From Stieleria maiorica (GTDB taxonomy: Bacteria; Planctomycetota; Planctomycetia; Pirellulales; Pirellulaceae), in assembly GCF_008035925.1 (NCBI RefSeq), contig NZ_CP036264.1:4958402-5022401 (forward strand): DNA of 64,000 nucleotides, written 5' to 3'. The translations under genes and the position numbers were made by a program. Shown piece by piece: positions 27,524 through 37,600 of this stretch. The notes below the pieces were generated by a model. It saw only the letters and a program-made list of their open reading frames with translations. It was not told the origin of the DNA and did not search any database. Each line of letters opens with the position of its first letter. The stretch's first letter is position 1.

Positions 27524-28642
27524 TTAGCGACACGGTTCCGCGACGGAGGCCCGCTCAAGCAGCGTGGTGGGAACCTGCCAGCGGTCTGAATTCGATCTCG
27601 CGTTGACGGCTCGAACGCTCGACGATGACGCGGTCGCATCAACGCCGTGACCGCTCGGCTGAAGCCCCAAACGTCTCAGCAACACGTCCGTGGCCAGTCG
27701 GCCGAGACGTGAAATGTCCTGGACCGCGACGGTCAGCGGTGTTTTCATCAGGTCTGCCGAGGGATGATCATCAAACGCGACGACCGAACAGTCGTGGGGA
27801 ACCGTGTAGCCACACTCGGTGAGCGCTCGGATGGCACCGATCGCGGCCGGATTGCACATCGCAAAGATCGCGGTCAGATCGGGGTGGCGATCCAACAGTT
27901 CCCGCGTCGCCTGATAGCCGGATTGTTCGGTGAACGCGTCGCCCGCCACGTACGACGGGTCGATCGCGAACCCGGCTTGCTCGGCAGCGTCCTTTAACCC
28001 TTGCAAACGCGTTTTCGCCGGCAAGCTTTCGCGGACGCCCGACAACACGCCGATCTTGCGATGACCGGCATGAATCAAGACCTCCGCCAACTCGCGCGCC
28101 GCCCGAAGATTGTCCGACGTCACGCAAGGCAACTCGATCTCTTCGAACACACGATCGACCACCACCACCGGCAACCCGGACCGATCGACGTCGATCAGAT
28201 GGTCGCAGCGGACACCGACCGGACAAACCAGCAACGCTTCGACCTGCTTGGCACGCAGTTGCCGGGCCAACCGCTGCTCGATCGCAGTTTCTTCACGGCT
28301 ATCGCCCAGCAAGACCGAGAATCCCGACGCTTCGACGCCCAAAGAGACTTGGCGGGCGATGGAGGCAAAAAACGGGTTCGAGACGTCGGGGACGATCACC
28401 CCGATCAGCCCGCTGCGTTTCAGCCGCAGCGAACGCGCGACCTGACTGGCTTGGAATCCCAGGTCGTCGGCGACTTTGCGAACCGCTTTTTCGGTCGTCG
28501 GGCTGATCCGATACTTGCGAGCTTGGCCGTTGAGTGCCCGTGAGGCCGTCGAAACGCTGACACCGGCGCGCTCGGCGACGTTCTTCAGTGTCACGGGTTT
28601 GGCGGGCACGGGACTCGGTGGCACAGGAAAACCGGGCGGCAA
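27524..28642 (-). CDS. rbsR: LacI-family regulator, probable RbsR
   Basis: The protein has 372 residues if started at TTG 28642. Family similarity starts at VTLKNVAERAGVS, so GTG codons at 28624, 28609 or 28594 may be the true start. The LacI HTH (VSVSTASRALNG) and hinge are followed by a periplasmic-binding-like effector domain (LIGVIVPDVSNPFFASIARQ, ending near VAFDDHPSADLMKTPLTVA). It heads the operon, so it probably represses its own transcription and that of rbsKBAC until sugar binds. A candidate operator lies 20 bases upstream. A 30-residue Ser/Arg-rich C-terminal tail is unusual. Confidence 0.9.
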   Translation of the reverse strand: MPPGFPVPPSPVPAKPVTLKNVAERAGVSVSTASRALNGQARKYRISPTTEKAVRKVADDLGFQASQVARSLRLKRSGLIGVIVPDVSNPFFASIARQVSLGVEASGFSVLLGDSREETAIEQRLARQLRAKQVEALLVCPVGVRCDHLIDVDRSGLPVVVVDRVFEEIELPCVTSDNLRAARELAEVLIHAGHRKIGVLSGVRESLPAKTRLQGLKDAAEQAGFAIDPSYVAGDAFTEQSGYQATRELLDRHPDLTAIFAMCNPAAIGAIRALTECGYTVPHDCSVVAFDDHPSADLMKTPLTVAVQDISRLGRLATDVLLRRLGLQPSGHGVDATASSSSVRAVNARSNSDRWQVPTTLLERASVAEPCR

Positions 28643-28661
28643 CAGGCGTCAACGGAAGGGT

Positions 28662-28677
28662 GCACAATCGTTTGTGC
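28662..28677. promoter_or_regulatory. Candidate LacI-type operator for rbsR
   Basis: GCACAA, TCGT, TTGTGC: a perfect 6-bp inverted repeat around a central CG, as in LacI-family operators. It lies just upstream of rbsR in the rbsR-hisA divergent gap. Confidence 0.5.
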
Positions 28678-28806
28678 TCTGTGCTGGTCAGTCTACCTGC
28701 CCATGCGGTATCGTTGCAACCGGCCGGGGACGACGACGACTCCGGCCGCGGAGCGATGTTTTTTTGCCTGTCCCGTCTGCCTTTCAACTCGGACCCCACC
28801 CCTATC

Positions 28807-29535
28807 ATGGAAATCTGGCCTGCGATCGATCTGCGTCATGGAAAACCGGTCCGTTTGCGGCAAGGCGACTACGACCGCAAAACGGTCTTTGGAGACGACC
28901 CGGTGGAATTTGCCGTGCAGTGGCAACAGGCCGGCGCCAAGCGTCTGCACCTGGTGGATTTGGACGCGGCCCGGGGCGATGACCCGACGGCCAATCGTGA
29001 CGCGGTCGCGCGGATCGTTGCGGCGACCGGCTTGCCATGCCAGATGGGGGGCGGGGTACGTGACCAGGCTGCGATCGAGGCCCTGCTGGACTTGGGGTTG
29101 GCTCGCTTGGTGGTCGGATCGGCGGCGCTGAAGCAACCCGAGTGGTTTGCGTCGATGTGTGACGCGTTTCCTGGAAAGCTGGCCGCGGGCATCGACGCCC
29201 GCGACGGCATGGTGGCGACCGACGGCTGGTTGGAAACCAGTTCCACCCCCGCGATCGACCTGGCCCAAGACTTGCGCCGGCGAACCGCCAACATCGCCGC
29301 GATCATTTACACCGACATCGCACGCGACGGCATGATGAGCGGCCCGAACTTTGACGGGCTGCGGGACATGGCGGACGCGACCGACATCCCGCTGGTGGCC
29401 AGCGGCGGCGTGACGACGTACGAGGACGTGAAGAAGTTGGTCGAAATGAACATGCCGGCGGCAATCGTGGGGCGATCGATTTATGATGGGGTGATGCAAC
29501 TGGAACAAGTCATTGCGATCGCCGGAGACAGCTGA
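28807..29535 (+). CDS. hisA: Phosphoribosylformimino-AICAR ribotide isomerase (HisA)
   Basis: The protein has 242 residues from ATG 28807 (MEIWPAIDLRHGKPVRLRQGDY); in-frame starts further upstream add unrelated sequence. The (beta/alpha)8 barrel keeps the catalytic Asp8 (AIDLR) and Asp130 (GIDARDG), phosphate-binding GGGVR (81-85) and the C-terminal SGGV and GRSIYDG loops. It catalyses the Amadori isomerisation in histidine biosynthesis in the cytoplasm. No other his genes are visible here, so it is an isolated his gene transcribed away from the rbs operon. Confidence 0.95.
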   Translation: MEIWPAIDLRHGKPVRLRQGDYDRKTVFGDDPVEFAVQWQQAGAKRLHLVDLDAARGDDPTANRDAVARIVAATGLPCQMGGGVRDQAAIEALLDLGLARLVVGSAALKQPEWFASMCDAFPGKLAAGIDARDGMVATDGWLETSSTPAIDLAQDLRRRTANIAAIIYTDIARDGMMSGPNFDGLRDMADATDIPLVASGGVTTYEDVKKLVEMNMPAAIVGRSIYDGVMQLEQVIAIAGDS

Positions 29536-29649
29536 GATGCGGGCCAACGCCTGGGCAAGAGAAAACGTTTCGTCGTGTCGTGCGACAATTGTTCGATCCA
29601 GATTCGTCGATGCGTCAACTTCCCGCAATGCGACATCGCATTCGGCTGA

Positions 29650-29715
29650 AGACCTGGGCGCTAGCGCGAACCGACTGATCTCAAACGAACATCAGCCGTT
29701 TGGCGCTAGCCTACG
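29650..29715. repeat. Pair of GCGCTAGC palindromic elements before the hydrolase gene
   Basis: GCGCTAGCGC (29658-29667) is a perfect 10-bp palindrome. GGCGCTAGCC (29702-29711) is a close second copy, in similar G-rich context. The rest of the 196-bp gap shows nothing else. Confidence 0.45.
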
Positions 29716-29731
29716 GGCCCCAGCTCACACG

Positions 29732-31792
29732 ATGCTGCGCCGATCGAACTTGGTCGGCGTTTTGGCAATCCTTGTTGCGACTTTTGCCGGGAACCGGGCT
29801 TTCGCACAATCCACCACTCGACCTGCTTTCAAGCAATTGCCGCCCCCGGGAATCGAAATCGACACGCAACGACGCGCGGCACTGCAGCAGCGTGTCGATT
29901 CGATCGGCGAGCAACTCGGCAGCGCGGTCGCCGAGTCCGACGACGGATCATCGTGGCGAAGCGACGTTGACGTCTTGATCCGTGCGGTCGATCTAGCACT
30001 CCGGCAAAACCTGTTCTTCAAACCCAAGGAAGTGGATGCGGCGGACCGCTTGCTGGACGAAGCCGCGCGGCGCATCTCGGCGGCCCAGTCGGGAACGCGG
30101 GGCTTGGAACTGATCGGATTTAATCCCGACGAAAACGATCGACCACAGCCGCTGGTCGCCGGTTTCGTCTCCCGCATCGACGATTCGGTCCAGCCGTATG
30201 GCATCGTGGTTCCGGCGGGATTCACACTCGACCGGATCGACCAGCCCCATCGGATGGACGTCTGGCTGCACGGTCGCGGCGACACGAAGACGGAGGTGCC
30301 ATTTTTGACCGAACGGATGTCAAAGGTCGGTCAATACGCTCCCGCGGACACGTTTGTTCTGCATCCCTTCGGCCGTCACTGCAATGCGTTCAAGTTTGCC
30401 GGCGAGACGGATGTTTATGAGGCGATCGATGACATCGACTCCCGCATTGCCGTCGATCCGGCACGCGTTTCGATCCGCGGTTTCTCGATGGGCGGCGCCG
30501 GTTGCTGGCACATGGCCGTTCACGATCCGACGCGTTGGTTGGCGGCCAATCCGGGAGCCGGATTTGTCGACACGATTCGCTATCAGGGTTGGACGCAATC
30601 GACGCCGTTTTCCATCACCCCGACGGCGGAAAAGTTGTTGCGTTGGTATGACGTTTTGCCATGGACGCAAAACCTGCGTGGGACGCGCACGATCGCGTAC
30701 AGCGGTGAAGTAGACAAGCAGAAGATGGCAGCCGATCGCGTCGTCGCCCGTGCGAAAGAATTGGGGTTTGAGTTTCCCTATGTGATCGGTGCAGGGATGG
30801 GACACAAGATCGATCCGGAGTCGCAGCAACGGATCGATGCCCAAATCGACCATTGGGCCGGGGAAGCGAACGACGGCCCGGAGCCGGAGATCAATTTCGT
30901 CACCTACACGCTCCGCTACAGCCGGGCGGGATGGCTGCGCGTGACCGGGATGCGAGAACATTGGATTCCCGCGACGGTCAACGCCCGCATCGACAAGCAG
31001 TCCGAGAGCCTGCGGATAGTTACCGACGGAGTGACGCATCTGGAAATCGACTTCTCCGACTCCGGTTGGCCGGGCCGCCGCGGGGCGGTCGAGGTGGAGA
31101 TCGATGGCCAGACGTATGAGGTCCAAGACACGGGAAACCTGCGTGGTTTTCAATGCGAGCTGCTCCGCGATGACGCCGGCGAGTGGACGCAAGCGACCGA
31201 GGACGACATGACGCTGCGCAAACGCCCGGGATTGCAGGGGCCGATCGACGATGCATTCTGCGACCGCTTTGTGATCGTCATGCCCAGCCGACCGGCTCGG
31301 CACGGCCAAGTCCAACGCTGGATCGATCGCGAAGTCGAGTATTTCCAAAAACGTTGGTCGCGGCTGATGCGAGGTGACGTGCACGTCGTCTTGGACCGCG
31401 ATCTGACCGACGATCAGATCGAAACCTGCCACCTGATTTGCTTCGGCGACTTCAGCAGCAATCGCTTCCTGTACAACATCTCCGACCGGCTGCCGATTCA
31501 ATGGACGCGTGAGACACTGCGCGTGGGGGACCAGGATTTTGACCCGGTCGATCATGCGCCGGTGTTCTGCTATCCCAATCCGATCAATCCGCGGCGCTAC
31601 GTTGTCGTCAACAGCGGGCTGACATTCCGCGAGTTTTCCAACGTCAGCAATTCGCGTCAAATTGCGATGCTTCCCGACTGGGCGGTGCTGGACGTGACCG
31701 CCCCGGACGACTCGATCTACGCCGGCGAGATCAAATCACAAGGGTTCTTCGACGAATCCTGGAAACTGGACGAGGTCGCCGATCGTCATTGA
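29732..31792 (+). CDS. Secreted alpha/beta hydrolase of the prolyl-oligopeptidase type
   Basis: The protein has 686 residues from ATG 29732. Longer in-frame starts run through the repeat region and overlap hisA, so they were not used. A signal peptide (about 1-25, ending AFA) leads to an N-terminal helical region, then an alpha/beta hydrolase core with nucleophile Ser252 in GFSMGGAG and a late GAGMGHKI that may hold the catalytic His. A C-terminal beta-rich part (about 390-480) and a further conserved-looking section follow, ending near 680. Substrate unknown; carbohydrate esters or peptides are both possible. The closest concept is the large family of planctomycete secreted peptidase/esterase-like proteins. 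Confidence 0.75.
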   Translation: MLRRSNLVGVLAILVATFAGNRAFAQSTTRPAFKQLPPPGIEIDTQRRAALQQRVDSIGEQLGSAVAESDDGSSWRSDVDVLIRAVDLALRQNLFFKPKEVDAADRLLDEAARRISAAQSGTRGLELIGFNPDENDRPQPLVAGFVSRIDDSVQPYGIVVPAGFTLDRIDQPHRMDVWLHGRGDTKTEVPFLTERMSKVGQYAPADTFVLHPFGRHCNAFKFAGETDVYEAIDDIDSRIAVDPARVSIRGFSMGGAGCWHMAVHDPTRWLAANPGAGFVDTIRYQGWTQSTPFSITPTAEKLLRWYDVLPWTQNLRGTRTIAYSGEVDKQKMAADRVVARAKELGFEFPYVIGAGMGHKIDPESQQRIDAQIDHWAGEANDGPEPEINFVTYTLRYSRAGWLRVTGMREHWIPATVNARIDKQSESLRIVTDGVTHLEIDFSDSGWPGRRGAVEVEIDGQTYEVQDTGNLRGFQCELLRDDAGEWTQATEDDMTLRKRPGLQGPIDDAFCDRFVIVMPSRPARHGQVQRWIDREVEYFQKRWSRLMRGDVHVVLDRDLTDDQIETCHLICFGDFSSNRFLYNISDRLPIQWTRETLRVGDQDFDPVDHAPVFCYPNPINPRRYVVVNSGLTFREFSNVSNSRQIAMLPDWAVLDVTAPDDSIYAGEIKSQGFFDESWKLDEVADRH

Positions 31793-32461
31793 ACCGGCCG
31801 GTGACGTCTGTCGCAAAGTCGCAATAAGAATGCCGCCCCACGGGGTCGCCCAACCAGTTAAAATCCACGTGCTGGTGTCTAGCCATTAGGCGACTCCCCG
31901 GTCGCTGCTTCGCAGCGAAAAGAGGCGGCTAAAGCCTGAACACCAACACGCGCTGGTGTCTAGCCTTTAGGCGACTCCACCGGTCGCTGCTTTGCAGCGA
32001 AAAGAGGCGGCTAAAGCCTGAACACCAACACGCGCTGGTGTCTAGCCTTTAGGCGACTCCCCGGTCGCTGCTTTGCAGCGAAAAGAGGCGGCTAAAGCCT
32101 GAACACCAACACGCGCTGGTGTCTAGCCATTAGGCGACTCCCCGGTCGCTGCTTCGCAGCGAAAAGAGGCGGCTAAAGCCTGAACACCAACACGCGCTGG
32201 TGTCTAGCCTTTAGGCGACTCCCCGGTCGCTGCTTTGCAGCGAAAAGAGGCGGCTAAAGCCTGAACACCAACACGCGCTGGTGTCTAGCCTTTAGGCGAC
32301 TCCCCGGTCGCTGCTTTGCAGCGAAAAGAGGCGGCTAAAGCCTGAACACCAACACGCGCTGGTGTCTAGCCTTTAGGCGACTCCACCGGTCGCTGCTTTG
32401 CAGCGAAAAGAGGCGTACCGTTCATCCCAGGCATCTTTTTCGTTCCCCATCGTCCATTGCC
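31793..32461. other. 669-bp intergenic region dominated by the 81-bp array
   Basis: The first 78 bases after the hydrolase gene show nothing. The rest is the tandem array, then 47 bases before the sulfatase ATG. No gene is supported. Confidence 0.7.
31871..32414. repeat. Array of nearly seven 81-bp tandem repeats, each a two-tier hairpin
   Basis: Units start at 31871, 31952, 32034, 32115, 32196, 32277 and 32358; the last is cut short near 32414. Each unit has an outer imperfect inverted repeat (GGTGTCTAGCCTTTAGGCG against CGGCTAAAGCCTGAACACC; 16 of 19 positions pair, one of them G-T) and an inner hairpin TCGCTGC, TTT or TTC, GCAGCGA. Units differ at a few places: AGCCATTAG or AGCCTTTAG, ACTCCCC or ACTCCACC, and the loop TTT or TTC. 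Variant pairs such as CTTTAG with GCTTTAG keep the outer arms similar. Confidence 0.95.
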
Positions 32462-34645
32462 ATGAAAACGTTTGTTTCGACCGTCTTGCTGCTCCTGTGC
32501 ACCGGCGTCGCCGTCGCCGACGCCCCGCCCAACATCGTCTTCTTCTTTACCGACGATCAAACCACCAGCACGCTGGGATGCTACGGCAACGAAGTCGTCC
32601 AAACGCCCAACATCGATGCGTTGGCCGCCCGTGGGACGCGGTTCGAAAACATGTTCGTCAGCCACTCGATCTGCTGGGTCAGCCGGACGACGATCCTGAG
32701 CGGATTGACCGGCCGCAGCTACGGCTCACCCGACAACCCCGAACTGGCACGGGCCGAAGCGGTCGACACGCTGTACAGTGACATCTTGCGGAAGCGCGGC
32801 TATCGAACCGGATACTTCGGGAAATGGCATGCCAAGATGCCCAAGGGATACAAGCGTGAAGACCACTTTGACGAATTCGAAGCGATCGGACGCAATCCGT
32901 TTTACAAGAAACAACCCGATGGCAGTTTGCGACACGAAACGGAAGTGATCGTTGACCGCGGCATCGACTTCATCAAATCGCAGCCCAAGGACAAGCCGTT
33001 TGCGCTGAACCTGTGGTTCAATGCCTGCCATGCCGAAGACGGCGATCGACGCCCCGGGATCGGCCACTTCGCCTGGCCACGAGCAGTCGACGGGATGTAC
33101 GAGGACATCGACATCGCCCCACCACGGTTGAATGCCCCGGAGATTTTCGAGGCCTTGCCGGACTTTCTGAAGACGACGATCAATCGCGAACGCTTTTTCT
33201 GGCGTTGGAACACCGACAAGAAGTACCAGACGAACATCCGCGCGTACTACCGCATGGTCAGCGGGATCGACAACGCGATCGGTCGCTTCATGAAGGAACT
33301 AGAAAACGCCGGGTTGGCGGACAACACCATCATCGTCTACTCGGCCGACAACGGCTATCACATGGGCAACCGTGGACTGGCCGGCAAGTGGTCGCATTAC
33401 GAAGAATCACTCCGCGTGCCGCTGATCATCGCCGACCCCCGCGTCGCGCCGGATCAACGCGGCAAGGTGACCGATGCGATCGCGCTCAACCTGGACCTGC
33501 CGGCGACCTTCCTCGATTGGTCCGGGGGTGATGTTCCCGCGCACTACCAAGGGCACAGCTTGCGACCAGTCGTCTCCGGTGCCAAACCGGACGACTGGCG
33601 AACCGAATCGTTTCACGAACACTTCGCCGTCCGCACCCGGATCCCTGCGTTTGAGGGGATTCGCAACGAGCGTTACAAATACGTTCGCTACTTCGACCAT
33701 GGCAACCACGAGTTTCTGCACGACCTGAAGAACGATCCCGATGAACTGGTGAACTTGGCTGCCGACCCGGCCCATGCCGAGACTTTGGCGGCGATGCGAG
33801 TCCGCACGGATCGGCGAGTGAAGGAACTGGGCGGACCGATCGACCCGCTCAAAGCCCCCTTCACCGCGTCGACGGTGCCGCACCCCGAAGCCTCCGCCGC
33901 CGTCTCCTTCCAAGTTGGAAAAGATGGCTTTGTGAACCTGTTCAACGGCAAGAACTTGAGCGGCTGGGCCGGCGATTCACAGTACTGGTCGGTCCGCGAC
34001 GGGGCATTGACCGGAGTGACCGACGGTTCGCTGAAGATGAACCGATTCATCACCTGGAAAGGTTCGACGGTCCGCAACTTCGACTTGAGGGTCAAAGTCA
34101 AGGTCTCCCCCGGCGGCAACAGCGGGCTGCAGTATCGCGGCACGTCACGGCCCGATCTGGGGCTGGATGTCGTGACCGGTTACCAGTGTGACGTGGTGGC
34201 CGACAATCCGAATTACAACGGCATGCTGTACGAAGAAAAAGGACGGCGTATCCTCTCGCACACCGGCGAGAAAGTGGTCATCGACCCGCAAGGGCAACCG
34301 TGGATCGTCGGCAAGATGCCGGTCAAAGAATTCCCCGCCGACCGGTGGCATGAGTACCGCGTCTTGGTCCGGGGCAATCACCACCAACACTGGATCGACG
34401 ACCAGATGACCGCCGACCTGATCGACCTGGACGAAAACGGCCGTTCACTCGAAGGCGTGCTCGCCGTCCAAGTCCACGTCGGCCCGGCGATGACGATTCA
34501 GTACAAGGATTTCAAGATCAAACACCTGCCGGATGATCTGCCGTTGACCAACGCATCGGACGTCGTGATTCCGACTGGATCGATCGGCGTGCGGCCCCAA
34601 GGCCGCCTGCCCAAAGACTGGAAACCGCCGGTGTACGGCAAGTAG
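32462..34645 (+). CDS. Secreted sulfatase fused to a C-terminal DUF1080 domain
   Basis: The protein has 727 residues. Signal peptide 1-19 (VAVA). The sulfatase domain spans about 23-450: PPNIVFFFTDDQ with metal ligands D31 and D32, GKW-H (FGKWHAKMP), and YSADNGYHMGNRG with further metal ligands. The formylglycine site reads C71-W-V-S-R75, where most family members have C-x-P-S-R, so the Pro is Val. From about 478 a DUF1080 (3-keto-disaccharide hydrolase-like) beta-sandwich follows (FVNLFNGKNLSGWAG). It should remove sulfate from a polysaccharide outside the cytoplasm, with DUF1080 binding or cleaving the sugar. A formylglycine-generating enzyme must act on it; none is in the window. Confidence 0.9.
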   Translation: MKTFVSTVLLLLCTGVAVADAPPNIVFFFTDDQTTSTLGCYGNEVVQTPNIDALAARGTRFENMFVSHSICWVSRTTILSGLTGRSYGSPDNPELARAEAVDTLYSDILRKRGYRTGYFGKWHAKMPKGYKREDHFDEFEAIGRNPFYKKQPDGSLRHETEVIVDRGIDFIKSQPKDKPFALNLWFNACHAEDGDRRPGIGHFAWPRAVDGMYEDIDIAPPRLNAPEIFEALPDFLKTTINRERFFWRWNTDKKYQTNIRAYYRMVSGIDNAIGRFMKELENAGLADNTIIVYSADNGYHMGNRGLAGKWSHYEESLRVPLIIADPRVAPDQRGKVTDAIALNLDLPATFLDWSGGDVPAHYQGHSLRPVVSGAKPDDWRTESFHEHFAVRTRIPAFEGIRNERYKYVRYFDHGNHEFLHDLKNDPDELVNLAADPAHAETLAAMRVRTDRRVKELGGPIDPLKAPFTASTVPHPEASAAVSFQVGKDGFVNLFNGKNLSGWAGDSQYWSVRDGALTGVTDGSLKMNRFITWKGSTVRNFDLRVKVKVSPGGNSGLQYRGTSRPDLGLDVVTGYQCDVVADNPNYNGMLYEEKGRRILSHTGEKVVIDPQGQPWIVGKMPVKEFPADRWHEYRVLVRGNHHQHWIDDQMTADLIDLDENGRSLEGVLAVQVHVGPAMTIQYKDFKIKHLPDDLPLTNASDVVIPTGSIGVRPQGRLPKDWKPPVYGK

Positions 34646-34657
34646 CAATGCCGGCGT

Positions 34658-37600
34658 TCAGATCTGTTTCAGGAAATTCAACCCGAACCGACCGTAGTCT
34701 TGCCCATCGACGTCACCGTCGGCATCGGAGTCCAAAGACGCATCAAAACCTGACGTTCCGGCTTGTTTCAGAAACGTCAACCCGAACCGGCCATAATCCT
34801 GGCCATCGACATCGCGATCGCCGTCGCTGTCACCATAAAACCGAAAGAAATTGTCGATCGACGCTGCACCAAAGATGTGGTCGGCTGCCGTCCCATCCCC
34901 CTTTCCATCAAGGACCATCGCACCGACAGTGATTCGGTTCGCTTTAATGATCAGTCGATAATTGCCATCGAGCAAACCTCCTCCCAGTCCCACCGAAGGG
35001 CCGGGGGCAAATGTCAACTCGACAACTCTGGGATCGTTCAATTCATCGACGCGGGCCACGACTTGGACCGCATGCCCCGAATCTTGATTGATCAGTTCGA
35101 ACGGACTTCCCTCTTCTTCGTCCAACCGGACCGCTTGGTCAAACGTGATTTCCAAGCGATCGACCAGTGAGCGCTGCTGATGGCCGTCATTGATCAGAAT
35201 GCCTTCGACGATTGGCGGGGGCAGCGTCTCGAACGCTCCGAGATCCACGGTCGCGGTGCCGGAGCGGTTGCCATCCACGATCCTTGGGTACCCGGATGAA
35301 CGTTGATCAAACACCAGAATTTCCGAACCAGCGTCGACGGCCTTGTCGTTGTCGCCGGCATCGATCGCGGGACTGCCGTTTAGCAAGGCGTGGGTCCAGG
35401 TCGGCCCCCCGTTATCGCCCAAAGGGGCCAGCATCGGAGACACTCCGATCAGGTTGCCGTTGACGCCATGAACCAAACCACCCGACGTCGCTGCATCACC
35501 GATCAGATTGTATGAACTGTTAGGGTCAACCGCTCCAATCTCGCTGGGGATTTGGTCGCCAAGGAGGTTGCCGGCGATGATGGAATTATGAATGATCGCA
35601 TCCCCGTGGGCGATTCCACCACCGAACGATCCGCTCGTGTTGTCATCGAAATCCGCATGATTGGCGGTGATCGTCGAATTCACGACAGTCAATTTATTAC
35701 CGCGATTGGAGAGACCGCCGCCGTTCCACAACGCTTTATTTCCGGAAACCGTCGAATTGTAAACCGACAATGTCCTTCCCGACCGCACGTGTATCGCTCC
35801 GCCTTCGTTTCCGGCAAAGTTGTCGTGGATCGTGGAGTGATGGATGACAGCACTCCCGTTGACGTAAATTGCACCGCCGTTGGTACTGGATTGATTCCGA
35901 GTCAACGTCGAAGCAAACACGGCCAAGTGTCCCGAGGTGTAAATCGCGCCACCATTTCCTGAGTGATTCTCAAGGAAGACGGCTTCGCGTACAGTCAAGG
36001 TTCCGTCGTTGACGACCGCGCTGTCGACCGCGTTGCGAATGGTCAACCCTGAAATCACGACGTTCGAACCTGAATCGACCGCCAGGATACTAGTTGCATC
36101 ATTGCCGCTGATGCTGATTTGCGACGCACCAGGCCCTTCGATGGTCGTACTGCGAGCGAGGCTGGGTAGCGGCGTCCCCGCCAAGATGATCGTTCCGCCG
36201 TTCAATCCGGGGTCGAACGTAATGGTATCGTGAATCGGTCTCGCATTGGTCGCCTGAATGATCTCGCGAAGTGAGTTGCCAGCCCCCATCCCCAACGATC
36301 CATCATCTTCATCTAGTAACGTGGTGACGACATTGGTGACCGGATCATGTTCGTACGCTCCGATGTCATACGGAACATGTCGGTACGCCCCCAGGTAGTC
36401 GTCGTAAGGGGCATCGGCGTCAATGCCCGCATCGTTGACGGGAGATGCATCGGCCGGCCGATAGAGCGTTCCGTCGTCAAACAACGGCGCGACGCTGATG
36501 TTGAACTCGGCGTCCGAAGGTGTGCCGTTGGCGTTGGTCGTCGTGGCCGTTCCAAACGACGAAGGGTAGTTCAGCCAGTTTCCTTCGTCGTTGCCGTGGA
36601 CGTCATTGAAACCGATGCCTCCGGCAACCGGTGTAAATTCCGCGTCGGCAACGATTCCAAAGCGGTTCTGGACAACCAAATTGTTTCGAATTTGTCCATT
36701 GAACGTATCGACGTGATGTGAGATTCCTGCGTCGCCGTTGTCGGCAATCGTATTGTTGTACAGTCGCGAATTCTGTCTACCGTCACCCGATTGAGACAGG
36801 TCAAATCCTGTCGACACATTACGGACGACAACGTTGTTCGCATAGTATCCCGACGTGGACGCACTGCCGAAACTTGGTGGATCATGGACGGTGGTTGTCA
36901 CGCCCGTTTGGTTGTCATGAATGTAGTTGCGGACGACCGTCGGGCTCGCTCCTCCACCCGACGCGTACAACCCGCCCAAGCTGTAGGTTGCCGATACCAG
37001 GATTCCCGAATGTGTGTGCCCGGAAATCTCGTTGCCGCTCAGCATCGGACTTGCCGATGTCCCACAACCAAACGTTTGATTACATGCCCCGGCCGAAGCG
37101 CGGACCCAAATCCCGTTGTCGCCATTGTCGTGAATCCAGTTTCCATCAATGACGATATTCTGTGCACTGATCGAATCCCCTCGTCCTGCGTGCAATAGAA
37201 CGCCCTGGGTGGCGCTGTGATGAACGTGAGAGTCCCGCAACTCCAACGTGGGAAGATTCTGGTTCGACACGTCCAATGCGGTTGCGGCGTACGCGATTTC
37301 GACTTGAGAAAAGACAGACCCCGTCTGGCCGGAAGCGTTAAAATCGATTCCGATCCAGTCACCTGGGGCGGGCACGGTCGCAGCACTGGTGAACAGAATC
37401 TGTTTTCCCGGTTGACCTTCGGCGAGTACCGTCCCGCCGACATTAAGTTTGGTACCTGGATCGAAAAACAGCCTCGCCCCCGGATCGATCGTCCAGATTT
37501 CGCCGGTCGGGACCTGAACGTCAAACGTCACCTGGTAGTCGTCCTCGGGCAGATTGCCGGAAAACACCCCACCGATTGTCCGATCGTCGTCGGTGTCATC

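Noticed and set aside
30320..31660. Minus-strand open frame of 446 codons across the hydrolase
   Set aside because: Antisense to the Ser252 hydrolase; no family motif.
31871..32414. CRISPR-like appearance of the 81-bp array
   Set aside because: Units abut each other directly with no spacers; the sequence is identical between copies apart from a few bases.
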